A stretch of 20,499 nucleotides of DNA from Krumholzibacterium sp965370495 (GCA_965370495.1 CBDUUV010000040.1:1-20499), one strand, 5' to 3'; shown: positions 1 to 8,810, numbered from the stretch's first letter. Numbers and translations: made by a program. The notes: generated from the sequence alone by a model not told the origin.

Positions 1-1470
1 ATGAGGATGCACAAATATCTCCGTCTCTATCAGTTCTTCTTCGTACTCCCTGAATTTCTTCAGCCTGTCACGTTCCTCGACATAATCTTTCAGTGATTCG
101 GGCTTGTATTTCGCCTTGAAAAACCCTGCCATCAGGGCTTCATTCTCTATCGACCCGGGTACAATGACTACAGGAAAATACGGCAGGAGTTTTTTCTTGA
201 TCAGCCCCGTGAATTCCTGGCTTCTCGAAAGTCCGCCTGTAAGTATGACGAGATCTATCGTTCCTTCCACTGCGGACAGTTTCATTACAGCTCCCGCAAT
301 ACTCCTTGCCATGAAATCTATGACCAGGCCAATCTTTTCCCGCTGTATATCGAGCGCGCCCGTATCCCTGAAATGGAGCAGCGCCCTGAAATCGTTGGTA
401 CCGGTCAGGTCGATCAGCCCTCCCCTTCCGAAAAGATATTTTTTCAGTTCCGGTATACTTATCTCACCCTTGTCATACGCCTCGATCAGGATGTCCAGAG
501 GGATATTGCCGCACCTGTTGGCGCTGGGCACACCGGAAAAGGCATTCTCGAGATCACTTGCCTCCCCGTCACTGTGCCGAAGTATAGACATTCCCCCTCC
601 CATGTGGGCCCCTACGGTCGTCAACTCCCTGTCCGAACACCCGAGGATAGAGCAGATCATCGTGTGTACCGCATTGTGATTGAGATAATGTGCCCCCGAC
701 CCGTTGCGCAGAAGTTTCCTGATCCCTGTCAGCCTCGCTCCTGTGCTCATCTCGTCTGTTCCGACAGGGTCGGTCGTGGTAATAAGTATCTCCGCACCAT
801 CTGTAAATTGTTTTTTGATCCGCAGGCCTATCGGGATCGCCATGTTGGAGGCATGCGATATCTTCGCATTATCCAGGTCTTCAACCATCGAGTCTGATAC
901 TTTGTATGTGGCGGAAGGCACGGGCCTGACAAATCCTCCCCGACAGGCTATCCCCGTCAGGTCACCTTTTCCTATCCCCCGGGCTTTCACCCACTTGATA
1001 ATCGCGGATGCCCGCGTCTCGATGCTGTCCTTGAAATCAGGGGGAAGATGGACCTCCTCTTCAGCGCTGAGAACAAGCCCCCTGAAGAGAGCCAGTTTCG
1101 TCGAAGTGGATCCCGGGTTGACGCACAGGACACACTCCTCCCCCGCCCCTTCGGGAATCGCCTCGAGTCCATACAGAAAAGAAATTACCGTTTCCGCTCC
1201 ATTTTTCGAAGAAAGGACCAGCCGGACAAGATGAGAAAATATATTCCCCCAGGCCTCTTCCCACTCCTCGATAAGGAAGGGAGGTTTCGATATAAGCACT
1301 ATTCTGTTTAAAAGGGTTATAAGTTCAATCTCTGAAGTTACCCTGCCGGAATGAACAGATTCTGTGGCTTCACGGATCTCCCTTTCGATTTCGCTGGAAC
1401 CGCTGGCCTTTCTGACCGCACTCATCAGGGAATTCAATTCGGCCTCGACTACATTCAATTCTATACTCAT
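1..1470 (-). CDS. buk: Butyrate kinase family protein with N-terminal extension (3' end cut by window)
   Basis: An acetokinase-family (ASKHA-fold) enzyme that would interconvert butyryl-phosphate plus ADP with butyrate plus ATP; a branched-chain acyl substrate is also possible. The reading frame is open from ATG 1470 to the window edge (490 codons, no stop seen). An AGAGG site lies just upstream of the ATG. Butyrate kinase signatures are visible: NPGSTSTK beginning at Asn118, then RGGFVRPV, SHASN, DPVGTDE, HNAVH, GAHMGGG, RCGNIP, a GGLIDLTGTND-type motif and LTGGLS. Acetate kinase would instead carry an NCGSSS-type motif. The core from about residue 113 is about 378 residues, slightly longer than the usual 355-360, so it is nearly complete. 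Residues 1-112 are a helix-rich extension I do not recognise. The gene lies 31 bp downstream of the deacetylase gene and is probably co-transcribed with it. Confidence 0.85.
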   Translation of the reverse strand, partial: MSIELNVVEAELNSLMSAVRKASGSSEIEREIREATESVHSGRVTSEIELITLLNRIVLISKPPFLIEEWEEAWGNIFSHLVRLVLSSKNGAETVISFLYGLEAIPEGAGEECVLCVNPGSTSTKLALFRGLVLSAEEEVHLPPDFKDSIETRASAIIKWVKARGIGKGDLTGIACRGGFVRPVPSATYKVSDSMVEDLDNAKISHASNMAIPIGLRIKKQFTDGAEILITTTDPVGTDEMSTGARLTGIRKLLRNGSGAHYLNHNAVHTMICSILGCSDRELTTVGAHMGGGMSILRHSDGEASDLENAFSGVPSANRCGNIPLDILIEAYDKGEISIPELKKYLFGRGGLIDLTGTNDFRALLHFRDTGALDIQREKIGLVIDFMARSIAGAVMKLSAVEGTIDLVILTGGLSRSQEFTGLIKKKLLPYFPVVIVPGSIENEALMAGFFKAKYKPESLKDYVEERDRLKKFREYEEELIETEIFVHPH

Positions 1471-1501
1471 ACGCCTCTTTCATCTATCTGCCCGAAATCC
1501 T

Positions 1502-2653
1502 TTACGCCAGCACAGGCCTGATCCGGTCACGGTACCATTTAACCATGGTTTCAGCCCTTGCGAGCATCTTCTCTTTGGATGGTCCGGTCATATATATGTT
1601 CATGTCTCTCAGGTCCGAACCGTCGATCGAAGAATCTCCGAGAAAGACCCCACCGAGAGCACCGCCATACCCCCCCTCATCGAGCTGTTTGCCGGCAAGC
1701 TCAGCCCAGAGAAGTGTCCACCCCCTTACAACGTCGGTCATGTTATACCCTCCTCCACCCAGGGCGACGATGCGCGGGAACCTGCTGTGAAGCTCAGCCG
1801 CGGCATCTATATAGCCGTTATTCGTCATGCGAAGATGCGTCAGCGGATCTGTCGCAAAAGTATCTGTTCCAAACTGTCCTACAACGATCTCCGGATCGAA
1901 AGCCCGCAGCGCATCGATGACTACTTCCCTGAAAAGAAACAGGAAGATCTCGTCATCCGTATCCACATCAAGCGGCAGGTTGATGTTGTACCCCTTGCCT
2001 TTATTTTCTCCGCTCTCCTTTTCAAACCCGCCCCACGGGAAAAGTGTCTTTCCCGATTCATGGATCGAGATCGTAAGAACTTCCGGATCGGAATAAAATG
2101 CTTCCTGCACCCCATCACCGTGATGCGCGTCTATATCGACATACGCCACCCTTTTTCCAAGCTTCCTCAATTCTCTGATCACTATCGCAACATCATTTAC
2201 ATAACAGAACCCTGAAGCCCTGTCAGGATGAGCATGATGGAACCCTCCACAGGGATTGAACGCGCTCCCGGCAGTGCCATCAGCAACCAGCCTGGCGCCA
2301 CGGAGCGATGCGGTCGCGGAAAGAACCGAGAAATCGTACAATCCCCGAAAGACGGGATTCTCCATCGTACCGATCCCATGAAAAAGCATATCCACGCTTA
2401 TGTCATCACCCTTGCCCGCTTTCTTCAACAGATCTATATACAGGCTTGTATGGAAGATTTCCAGCACACCGTCTTCAGGCTCGTCCACCTCTTCCACGAG
2501 GACACCTGGTCCATCGAAGAGACCTTTCCTCTTGCACATTTCGTAGACTTTTGCCAGTCTTTCAGGTTTGAATGGGTGTTCGGGAGAAAAGGAAAACCTT
2601 CCGAGTTTTTTCGAATTCATGAACACAGCTTTTGTCTTCGCCTCAACCGTCAT
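1502..2653 (-). CDS. Class I HDAC/AcuC-type deacetylase (383 aa)
   Basis: A Zn-dependent arginase-fold deacetylase of the histone deacetylase/AcuC family, likely removing acetyl or longer acyl groups from protein lysines or acting on small acyl-amines. Key residues are in place: the His139-His140 pair in GGFHHAH; DIDAHHGDGV with Zn ligands Asp175 and His177; the third Zn-ligand Asp264 in GTDTF (usually GADT); and the transition-state Tyr303 in GGGGYN. Length fits the family (about 370-390). The start ATG at 2653 overlaps the upstream stop as ATGA, and an AGGGGAG site sits 8 nt before it, so translational coupling is likely. In Bacillus, AcuC works with the acetyltransferase AcuA on acetyl-CoA synthetase. 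Here the neighbour carries a GNAT domain, which suggests an analogous pair (inference). Substrate unknown. Confidence 0.9.
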   Translation of the reverse strand: MTVEAKTKAVFMNSKKLGRFSFSPEHPFKPERLAKVYEMCKRKGLFDGPGVLVEEVDEPEDGVLEIFHTSLYIDLLKKAGKGDDISVDMLFHGIGTMENPVFRGLYDFSVLSATASLRGARLVADGTAGSAFNPCGGFHHAHPDRASGFCYVNDVAIVIRELRKLGKRVAYVDIDAHHGDGVQEAFYSDPEVLTISIHESGKTLFPWGGFEKESGENKGKGYNINLPLDVDTDDEIFLFLFREVVIDALRAFDPEIVVGQFGTDTFATDPLTHLRMTNNGYIDAAAELHSRFPRIVALGGGGYNMTDVVRGWTLLWAELAGKQLDEGGYGGALGGVFLGDSSIDGSDLRDMNIYMTGPSKEKMLARAETMVKWYRDRIRPVLA

Positions 2654-4518
2654 TTAGGGTTCTCCCCTTTGAAATCGATAAAAACCGTATATGTCCCTTC
2701 CTCGAGCCTGGTCGTCAACGGGTACCCGCATTTGTGAAAAATGTCCAGCATCTTCCTGTTCTGTGCCAGTACTTCAGCCTTGAAACCTGTGATCCCCCGT
2801 TCTATCGCAATATCAGCCAGCTTGCGCATCAGAAAAGCGCCGATCCCTTTTGTCTGCCAGTCATCCCTGACGAGGAAAGCCACCTCGGCCGTATTGTCAG
2901 CCGGGTCGATCTTGAACCTGCCGATCGCGATCATCTCCTCTTTTTCCGTTTCACCGACAAGGCCAACGATCGCTATCTCCTCGCGGTAATCGATATTGAC
3001 CATCGGCTGGATCTTTTCGTGCGGCATCGCTTTGACACGGTTGAAGAACCTGTAGTAGACCGATTCATCACTCAGTGAGTAAAAGAACTCCCGCTGAATC
3101 GCTTCATCCGTCGGCTTGACGGGCCGGAAAAAGATTTCACATGAATCAAACGATTTCGTCTCTTCATATTGTTCCGGGTAATACCTGCCGGGGATTGCGA
3201 GAGGCATCTGGTCCATATGAACGAGATTTCTCTTTTTCGCGTAATTAACCAGATCATCGCGATAATCAGGATGCGCGATACTTATCAGCGACAGGGCCCG
3301 CTCCCTCAGGTTCTTTCCATGCAGGTTGACGATCCCGAATTCAGTGGCGATATAATGAACATCTCCCCGTGAGGTCACTACACCTGCCCCCTGGTCGAGA
3401 AACGGCACGATCCTCGAAACCGTACCGTCCTTGGCGGTAGAAGGCATGACAATCACCGGTTTGCCGTCTTTTGAACGAGCGGCGCCTCTGACAAAATCGA
3501 CCTGTCCCCCGATACCTGAATAGAAGTATTCGCCTATCGAATCGGCACAGACCTGCCCGGTCAGGTCGACCTGTATAGCTCCGTTGACCGATATCATTTT
3601 ATCATTGCGGGAGATCACAAAAGGATCGTTCGTATAATCGCACGGATGGAATTCGAGAAGGGGGTTATCATTCACAAAGTCGTACAAACGCTGGGACCCC
3701 ATACAGAACGTCGCGATGATCTTCCCGTTATGAATGGTCTTCTTGCGGTTATTTATAACTCCCGATTCGACAAGGTCGATTATACCATCCGAAAACATCT
3801 CGGTATGGACGCCGAGATCATTTTTCTCCGTAAGAAACGACAGGACTGCGTTGGGAATCATGCCTATACCGGTCTGTATCGTGGCCCCGTCACTGATCAA
3901 CCGGGCTACATTGTAGCCTATCCTGCGGGCTACTTCGTCTATCTCGGGAGGAGTCCATGTCAACAACGGCATATCACTCTCGACAATAAAGTCGATATCT
4001 TCAAGATTAATAAAACTGTCGCCAAGAGTACGGGGCATCTGCCTGTTGACTTCGGCTACGACCATCGTCGCCATCTTGGCGCCGGCCATGACTACATCGA
4101 CCGAGACACCCAATGAACAGAATCCATACCTGTCAGGCGGGGCTACCTGAATCAAGGCCACATCGATCTTCGGCCGGCCGGATCGAAACAGGCCGGGCAG
4201 TTCGGACAGGAATATCGGAGTATACTCGGCCCTGCCTTCATTAATCGCGTCCCTGACATTGGCCCCGATGAAAAAAGCGTTCTGTTTGAACGGCCCCCGC
4301 ATAACCGCTTCGGCATATGGCGAGGTCCCGAGTTCGATCAGGTTGATCGTCTCGTGGTCGGGGATACTGCGCCCCTTATCGATAAGCATCTGTATCAATT
4401 TCTGTGGTTCGGCAGCCCCTGAACCGATGAATATCCGGCTGCCTGTTTTGATCAGCTTCAATATGTCGTCGATCGAACGCTTTTTCTTCTCGTAGTCACC
4501 GGAGTCGTTTATCCCCAT
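2650..4518 (-). CDS. CoA-transferase/acetyl-CoA hydrolase fused to GNAT acetyltransferase
   Basis: Two enzymes in one polypeptide of 622 aa. Residues about 15-450 are an acetyl-CoA hydrolase/transferase of the 4-hydroxybutyrate CoA-transferase type. The candidate catalytic Glu is in HTEMFSDG (residue 241 counting from ATG 4521), followed by SGIGGQVDF and EFGIVNLHGKNLRERA. Residues about 460-617 are a GNAT domain with the acetyl-CoA-binding motif DDWQTKGIGAFL and a C-terminal NRKMLDIFHKCGY segment. The first part would exchange CoA between carboxylic acids; the second could acetylate a lysine or amine. Two adjacent ATGs exist at 4521 and 4518. GAGGAG lies 3 nt before the first and 6 nt before the second, so I chose 4518. 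First gene of the operon with the deacetylase and butyrate kinase. Exact CoA-transferase substrates cannot be read from sequence. Confidence 0.88.
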   Translation of the reverse strand: MGINDSGDYEKKKRSIDDILKLIKTGSRIFIGSGAAEPQKLIQMLIDKGRSIPDHETINLIELGTSPYAEAVMRGPFKQNAFFIGANVRDAINEGRAEYTPIFLSELPGLFRSGRPKIDVALIQVAPPDRYGFCSLGVSVDVVMAGAKMATMVVAEVNRQMPRTLGDSFINLEDIDFIVESDMPLLTWTPPEIDEVARRIGYNVARLISDGATIQTGIGMIPNAVLSFLTEKNDLGVHTEMFSDGIIDLVESGVINNRKKTIHNGKIIATFCMGSQRLYDFVNDNPLLEFHPCDYTNDPFVISRNDKMISVNGAIQVDLTGQVCADSIGEYFYSGIGGQVDFVRGAARSKDGKPVIVMPSTAKDGTVSRIVPFLDQGAGVVTSRGDVHYIATEFGIVNLHGKNLRERALSLISIAHPDYRDDLVNYAKKRNLVHMDQMPLAIPGRYYPEQYEETKSFDSCEIFFRPVKPTDEAIQREFFYSLSDESVYYRFFNRVKAMPHEKIQPMVNIDYREEIAIVGLVGETEKEEMIAIGRFKIDPADNTAEVAFLVRDDWQTKGIGAFLMRKLADIAIERGITGFKAEVLAQNRKMLDIFHKCGYPLTTRLEEGTYTVFIDFKGENPK

Positions 4519-4577
4519 CATAGACTCCTCTCTGGAAAGAGCTGAAAGATCCGCCCGAATTTCCCCGCGACGCCCTG

Positions 4578-4606
4578 ATAATGATATATTCAGTAGCCAT
4601 ATTCAA
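4578..4606 (-). promoter_or_regulatory. Candidate sigma70-type promoter of the CoA-transferase operon
   Basis: On the minus strand TTGAAT (4606-4601) and CATTAT (4583-4578) are separated by 17 nt. Each matches the consensus at four of six positions. The -10 lies about 60 nt upstream of the start codon. Motif match by eye only; the rest of the 296-bp divergent interval shows no clear operator. Confidence 0.35.
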
Positions 4607-4814
4607 GCTATACCGCCCGAAAGCAGAATAAAAACCTGCCTGTTTTTCAAAAGGCCTTTACGATAACTATCCCCTGTGCCGCGCGGCGGCTGAAAATCAT
4701 TTCTATTCTTTCTGTCAACAGAATTTCAGACTGGCAGTATCCGTCTGTTTTTTGTAGATTTACCTGGAAGACTGTGTTCATCCGTATTGCCCGGCTTACT
4801 GAAGGGAGTTCTTC

Positions 4815-5750
4815 TTGAGCAGGATCTTCGGCCCCGTAGCTTCCAGAAGACTTGGCAGGTCCCTGGGAATAGATGTCATTCCCTACAAGACCTGCAGTTT
4901 CGACTGCGTTTATTGTGAATGCGGAAAGACCACGGACCTCTCGACCCTGCGCAGAGAATTTTATCCGCTTGAAGAAATCCTGGAGGAATTGCGTGAGCGC
5001 CTGTCCACGATAACGGAACTCCCGGATGTCATCACGTTCTCCGGCGCGGGAGAGCCAACCCTGTACAGCCGGCTCGGTGAACTTATCATGGAAACAAAGA
5101 AGGTCACCAGGCTCCCCGTTGCAGTGATAACCAACAGTTCCCTTTTCGGCAACCTCGAGGTAAGGAATGAACTCATGCAGGCCGATATACTCCTTCCCTC
5201 GCTTGACTCGGCGATCGAGGAAAGTTTCAAGGCAATCAACAGGCCTCACAGAAACTGCGATCTCGAAGGGATCATTAAGGGGATGGAAGAATTACTGTCA
5301 AGTTTTACTGGCCGCGTGTACATGGAAATACTGTTGATAGAAGGCTTCAATTCAGACGAAGAAAACCTTCATGCCCTCAAAACGGTTCTCGACAGGTTGA
5401 AATTTGATTCAATACAGCTCAACACCGCTGTCAGGCCGGGCACACTGGGAGAAATAGAACCGATCAGCCCGGACGAACTCGGGAGGATCAGAAGGTTTTT
5501 CGGCCCGCGCTGTGAGATCATAGCGAGAACTTCAGCCAGGGCACAGCATGAAGACGGCGCCGCGTGGGAACTGGTCCTGAAAATACTGGAAAGACGCCCA
5601 TCCACTGCCGAGGACCTGCACCTTGCACTTGGTATACCCGTACAGGAACTGGTCAAGCATCTCGCCGCCATGAGGGAAAACGGCCTTGTAGCCACCGAAA
5701 GAAAAGGCAAACTGACCTTTTATACGGCTACCGAGCGCGCCGGTTCCTGA
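4815..5750 (+). CDS. Radical SAM protein, COG0731 type, with C-terminal winged-helix-like domain (311 aa)
   Basis: A radical S-adenosylmethionine enzyme. The [4Fe-4S]/SAM site is CSFDCVYC (Cys27, Cys31, Cys34; CX3CX2C), followed by a GAGEP SAM-contact motif at about 77-81. The N-terminus (GPVASRRLGRSLGIDV) and spacing match the COG0731 Fe-S oxidoreductase group, distantly related to the wyosine enzyme TYW1. After the barrel, residues about 250-305 form a helix-helix-wing pattern (RRPSTAEDLHLALGIP, then LAAMRENGLVATERKGKLTF) resembling a winged helix. The start is TTG at 4815: an in-frame TGA at 4800-4802 rules out anything longer, and AGGGAG at 4803-4808 gives 6-nt spacing. Substrate unknown. 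Transcribed divergently from the CoA-transferase operon; the lipoprotein gene follows after 45 nt. Confidence 0.85.
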   Translation: MSRIFGPVASRRLGRSLGIDVIPYKTCSFDCVYCECGKTTDLSTLRREFYPLEEILEELRERLSTITELPDVITFSGAGEPTLYSRLGELIMETKKVTRLPVAVITNSSLFGNLEVRNELMQADILLPSLDSAIEESFKAINRPHRNCDLEGIIKGMEELLSSFTGRVYMEILLIEGFNSDEENLHALKTVLDRLKFDSIQLNTAVRPGTLGEIEPISPDELGRIRRFFGPRCEIIARTSARAQHEDGAAWELVLKILERRPSTAEDLHLALGIPVQELVKHLAAMRENGLVATERKGKLTFYTATERAGS

Positions 5751-5795
5751 TAAATGAACCCCGGACATCGCTCCGGCTTCCGGAAGGAATATGAC

Positions 5796-7556
5796 ATGTA
5801 CTACAGGAGCTGCCGCGCTTTCTTTCGTCCGGGGCTGATACTTCTTTTTCTTCTCCTCTTCTCCACCGCCTGCAGTGATTCGACTACAAAACCTTACGTC
5901 CCGCCGAAACCGGTCCCTTCATGGAATTTCATGTCGACCTCCAGAAACCTCATATCTATATGGAACGCCTCTTCCGACGACATCTATGCCGGGGGGGAAA
6001 GGGGCGTGATACTTCACTACGATGGAGTAAGCTGGGCTACAATGGAAAGCGGGACAAGTGCCTCTATCCTGGCCATATGGGGCAGCTCCGCTGACAACGT
6101 CCTCGCCGCAGGCCAGTCGGGTGTCATCCTTTGTTATAAAGGGAGTTCCTGGGAACCGATGACAACGGGCACATCATACGATATCAACTCTATATGGGGA
6201 AGTTCAGACAACGATATCTACGCCGTGGGAAATGCTGGAACGATCCTTCATTTCGATGGATCCTCATGGACTGATATCTATATCGAAGAAGCTTCCGTCG
6301 ATCTTTACGGGATATGGGGAAGTTCGGCAAACAACATTTACATAGTTGGTGATTCAGGCCTGATCCTCCATTACAATGGCGCTTCATGGACCGGGATGCC
6401 AGGGGCCTCCCAGAGAAAACTCAGGACTGTCTGGGGCAGTTCGGGAAAGGAAATATTCGCCGCGGGACTGTTCGGAGAAATGGTGCACTACGATGGTTCG
6501 TCCTGGAAAGCTGTTGCCAGCGGAACATATGAGGATATTACCGGAATCGCCGGAACAGGGCCCGATAACATCTTCGCCTCCTGTGACCACGGAATCATGC
6601 TGTACTATGATGGAGATTCGTGGCGCGAAATATACACGGTGACTACCGCGAAGCTGCACGGAGTCACAGCCGTGTCAGAAAATGATTTCTATGCCGTGGG
6701 GTTTCTGGGCGAGATCCTTCATTACAATGGAGTGAGCTGGTACGAGATCCCTGATGCCAAGTCGCAACACCTTTTTGGCGTGTGGAGCAGTTCCGCCGAT
6801 AATATATATTCGGTAGGGAGAAAAGGCGCGATGTTGCATTTCAACGGAAGCGGATGGAATACGATACCCGGCGAAAATCCATATACACTCAATTCCGTAT
6901 GGGGGTCGCCAGAAAACGATATTTTCGTCCCGGTCGAAACAGGCGCGATACTGAAATATGATGGGGTTGAATGGGAATCATATCCACAGGCAGACTCCAT
7001 AGAACTGAACAGTATAACAGGAACTGCCGGCGGCGATGTCTTTGCGGCTGGATGGTTCGGGCGGATCATGCGTTTCAACGGGTCAGCCTGGGAAATAATG
7101 GTATCCGGCACCGGGGAAATCCTGAGAGGAATATGGGCTGCCTCGCCAGATGATGTCTGGGCTGTTGGCGGCCTGGGGACGATCCTTCACTATGAAAACG
7201 GGAGTTGGAAGAGTGTGGCAGGGCCAACCGATTTTCTCCTGGTCGGAATATGGGGTTCGGCATGGAATGACATATTCGCAGTAGGTTACGGTGGAATAAT
7301 AATTCATTACGATGGCGTCGACTGGGAACTCCTGAAAAGCGGGACGAGCAGGCAGCTATATTCTGTCTGGGGAACCGGCCCGGATGATGTGTTTGCAGTC
7401 GGCCAGTACGGCATAATTCTCCACTATGATGGATCATCGTGGGGTCAGCAGCCCAGCGGCACCAGCGCTACACTGAGATCTGTCTGGGGAAACGGCCCTG
7501 AAGACATTTACGCGGTCGGTTCGAACGGAACTATCCTCCATTACAGGCTGGACTGA
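5796..7556 (+). CDS. Lipoprotein made of 14 beta-propeller-like repeats
   Basis: A predicted exported lipoprotein. The N-terminus is basic, then hydrophobic (LILLFLLLF), ending STAC, with Cys26 as the likely lipidated residue, followed by a Ser/Thr/Pro linker. The rest is 14 repeats of about 38-41 residues on the pattern (L)xxIWGSSxxDIYAVGxxGxILHYDGSSW. The last repeat stops after ILHY, lacking the DGSSW strand, while the mature N-terminus begins with a lone SW strand. That is the arrangement expected for a closed propeller. Fourteen units would fit two seven-bladed propellers (inference). The start ATG 5796 is preferred because GGAAGGA sits 8 nt upstream and the signal peptide begins there. 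An in-frame ATG at 5754 would add 14 residues that do not fit a signal peptide. Function unknown; such proteins are often surface sensors or binding scaffolds. Confidence 0.85.
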   Translation: MYYRSCRAFFRPGLILLFLLLFSTACSDSTTKPYVPPKPVPSWNFMSTSRNLISIWNASSDDIYAGGERGVILHYDGVSWATMESGTSASILAIWGSSADNVLAAGQSGVILCYKGSSWEPMTTGTSYDINSIWGSSDNDIYAVGNAGTILHFDGSSWTDIYIEEASVDLYGIWGSSANNIYIVGDSGLILHYNGASWTGMPGASQRKLRTVWGSSGKEIFAAGLFGEMVHYDGSSWKAVASGTYEDITGIAGTGPDNIFASCDHGIMLYYDGDSWREIYTVTTAKLHGVTAVSENDFYAVGFLGEILHYNGVSWYEIPDAKSQHLFGVWSSSADNIYSVGRKGAMLHFNGSGWNTIPGENPYTLNSVWGSPENDIFVPVETGAILKYDGVEWESYPQADSIELNSITGTAGGDVFAAGWFGRIMRFNGSAWEIMVSGTGEILRGIWAASPDDVWAVGGLGTILHYENGSWKSVAGPTDFLLVGIWGSAWNDIFAVGYGGIIIHYDGVDWELLKSGTSRQLYSVWGTGPDDVFAVGQYGIILHYDGSSWGQQPSGTSATLRSVWGNGPEDIYAVGSNGTILHYRLD

Positions 7557-7564
7557 CTCGGACT

Positions 7565-8809
7565 TTACCTGTCCCACCTGAGTTTTGCCGAAGCAATAGT
7601 GATAAAAATAATACCAAACAGGATAAGGACCGTAATGTGTCCTGTCACAGAGGCAAGGCCGTACCCGAATGAAATGAGCCTGTGAATCCCGTCGATTGCC
7701 CACCCGGTAGGAAGAAGAAAAGCCACAACCTTGAAAGGTTTTGATACTACTTCCAGGGGCCACCAGCAACCGCCCAGCGCCGACATCGCGAGAGTCACGG
7801 TAACGGCAACACCGGTCATATGGTCCGGGTTTCTGAAAAGAGCGCCGAAAAGGATCGAAATCGATCCGCAGCAGAACGCGAAAGCAAACATCAGTAATAT
7901 CAACGCGGGAATATCTCTGCCGATCGATATGTGAAAGAAAAAACGCCCGATGACCAGGAGAACAAGGATCTGAATACCTCCGACCATCATCCTTCCCATC
8001 AACTTGCCGATTACAACTTCTCTTTTTCCCGCTATCGTCATACCCATTCGCCTGAGGACTCCGCTGTTTCTTTCTTCTGTAATTGCCGCTCCGCTGAACA
8101 CCATGCCCATGAGAACGAACATCACGAGGTTGCCCGGTACCGAACCCTGGAAACCGGAAGGGATCTCCCTCAACCGACTCGCGGTCTCGGGCTTTACCGT
8201 TACAATCGGATTCCGGGCAACGATGCTGTCGATCCCGGCTGCTATCGAAACTTCGGAACCCTCGATATTTTCTATCACAAACTGCAGGTTGCCGTAGAGG
8301 GTATCTCCCCTTATATCGATAAATCCGTTCTTCCCGCCGATCATCTCACTCTCGACTTCGATCAGGCTGGAGACGGTCTTGATAAGTCCCCTGACAATAG
8401 CTACTGAAACCGCTTCCCCTGCCTGCATGTTCGACCCCTTGTCTTTTCTGAGAACAAGTTCGACACGCTCTCGGGAAAACACCTTTTTCGAAAACCCTTC
8501 GGGGATAACAAGAGTCCTGACAGCTTTTTCATCCGGCGCGAGGCTGTCGGCATCAACTATATGGAAGTTCTCGCGCCGGAGAGATTCGATGAGGCCGGCA
8601 GAAACCGGTCCCGTATCATGATTATCAACCGTCAGGGTCGCCTTCGGCGTCGAATAGGAACCTCCCCTGTTCATCTGCCCGAACACAAACATAAAGGCCA
8701 CCGGCATCAGGATTATCCAGATGATGACGCTCTTGTCTTTCCACGTCATTCTGAAATCACATCCGGCTATCCGGGTAATAAGCCATAACGAACCGGTACG
8801 CCTCACCAT
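7565..8809 (-). CDS. ABC-2 type transporter permease (414 aa)
   Basis: Integral membrane subunit of an ABC exporter. One N-terminal membrane segment (about 28-44, IIWIILMPVAFMFVFG) is followed by a large extracytoplasmic domain (about 45-225), then about five membrane segments to the C-terminus. The conserved ABC-2 motif EERNSGVLRR (about 245-254) lies after the second membrane segment. This is the ABC2_membrane_3 layout of YhaP/YbhR-like permeases. Its ATG is 1 nt past the TGA of the upstream permease gene, with AAGGA before it, so the two are co-translated and probably form a heterodimer. It ends 8 bp from the convergent lipoprotein gene, leaving no room for a terminator outside coding sequence. 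Substrate cannot be predicted. Confidence 0.87.
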   Translation of the reverse strand: MVRRTGSLWLITRIAGCDFRMTWKDKSVIIWIILMPVAFMFVFGQMNRGGSYSTPKATLTVDNHDTGPVSAGLIESLRRENFHIVDADSLAPDEKAVRTLVIPEGFSKKVFSRERVELVLRKDKGSNMQAGEAVSVAIVRGLIKTVSSLIEVESEMIGGKNGFIDIRGDTLYGNLQFVIENIEGSEVSIAAGIDSIVARNPIVTVKPETASRLREIPSGFQGSVPGNLVMFVLMGMVFSGAAITEERNSGVLRRMGMTIAGKREVVIGKLMGRMMVGGIQILVLLVIGRFFFHISIGRDIPALILLMFAFAFCCGSISILFGALFRNPDHMTGVAVTVTLAMSALGGCWWPLEVVSKPFKVVAFLLPTGWAIDGIHRLISFGYGLASVTGHITVLILFGIIFITIASAKLRWDR

Positions 8810-8810
8810 A

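Noticed and set aside
1364..2215. Plus-strand open frame of 283 codons
   Set aside because: It is antisense to the well-supported deacetylase and butyrate kinase genes and its translation shows no family motif.
4647..5249. Minus-strand open frame of 200 codons
   Set aside because: It overlaps the radical SAM gene antisense, lacks a recognisable domain and covers the divergent promoter interval.
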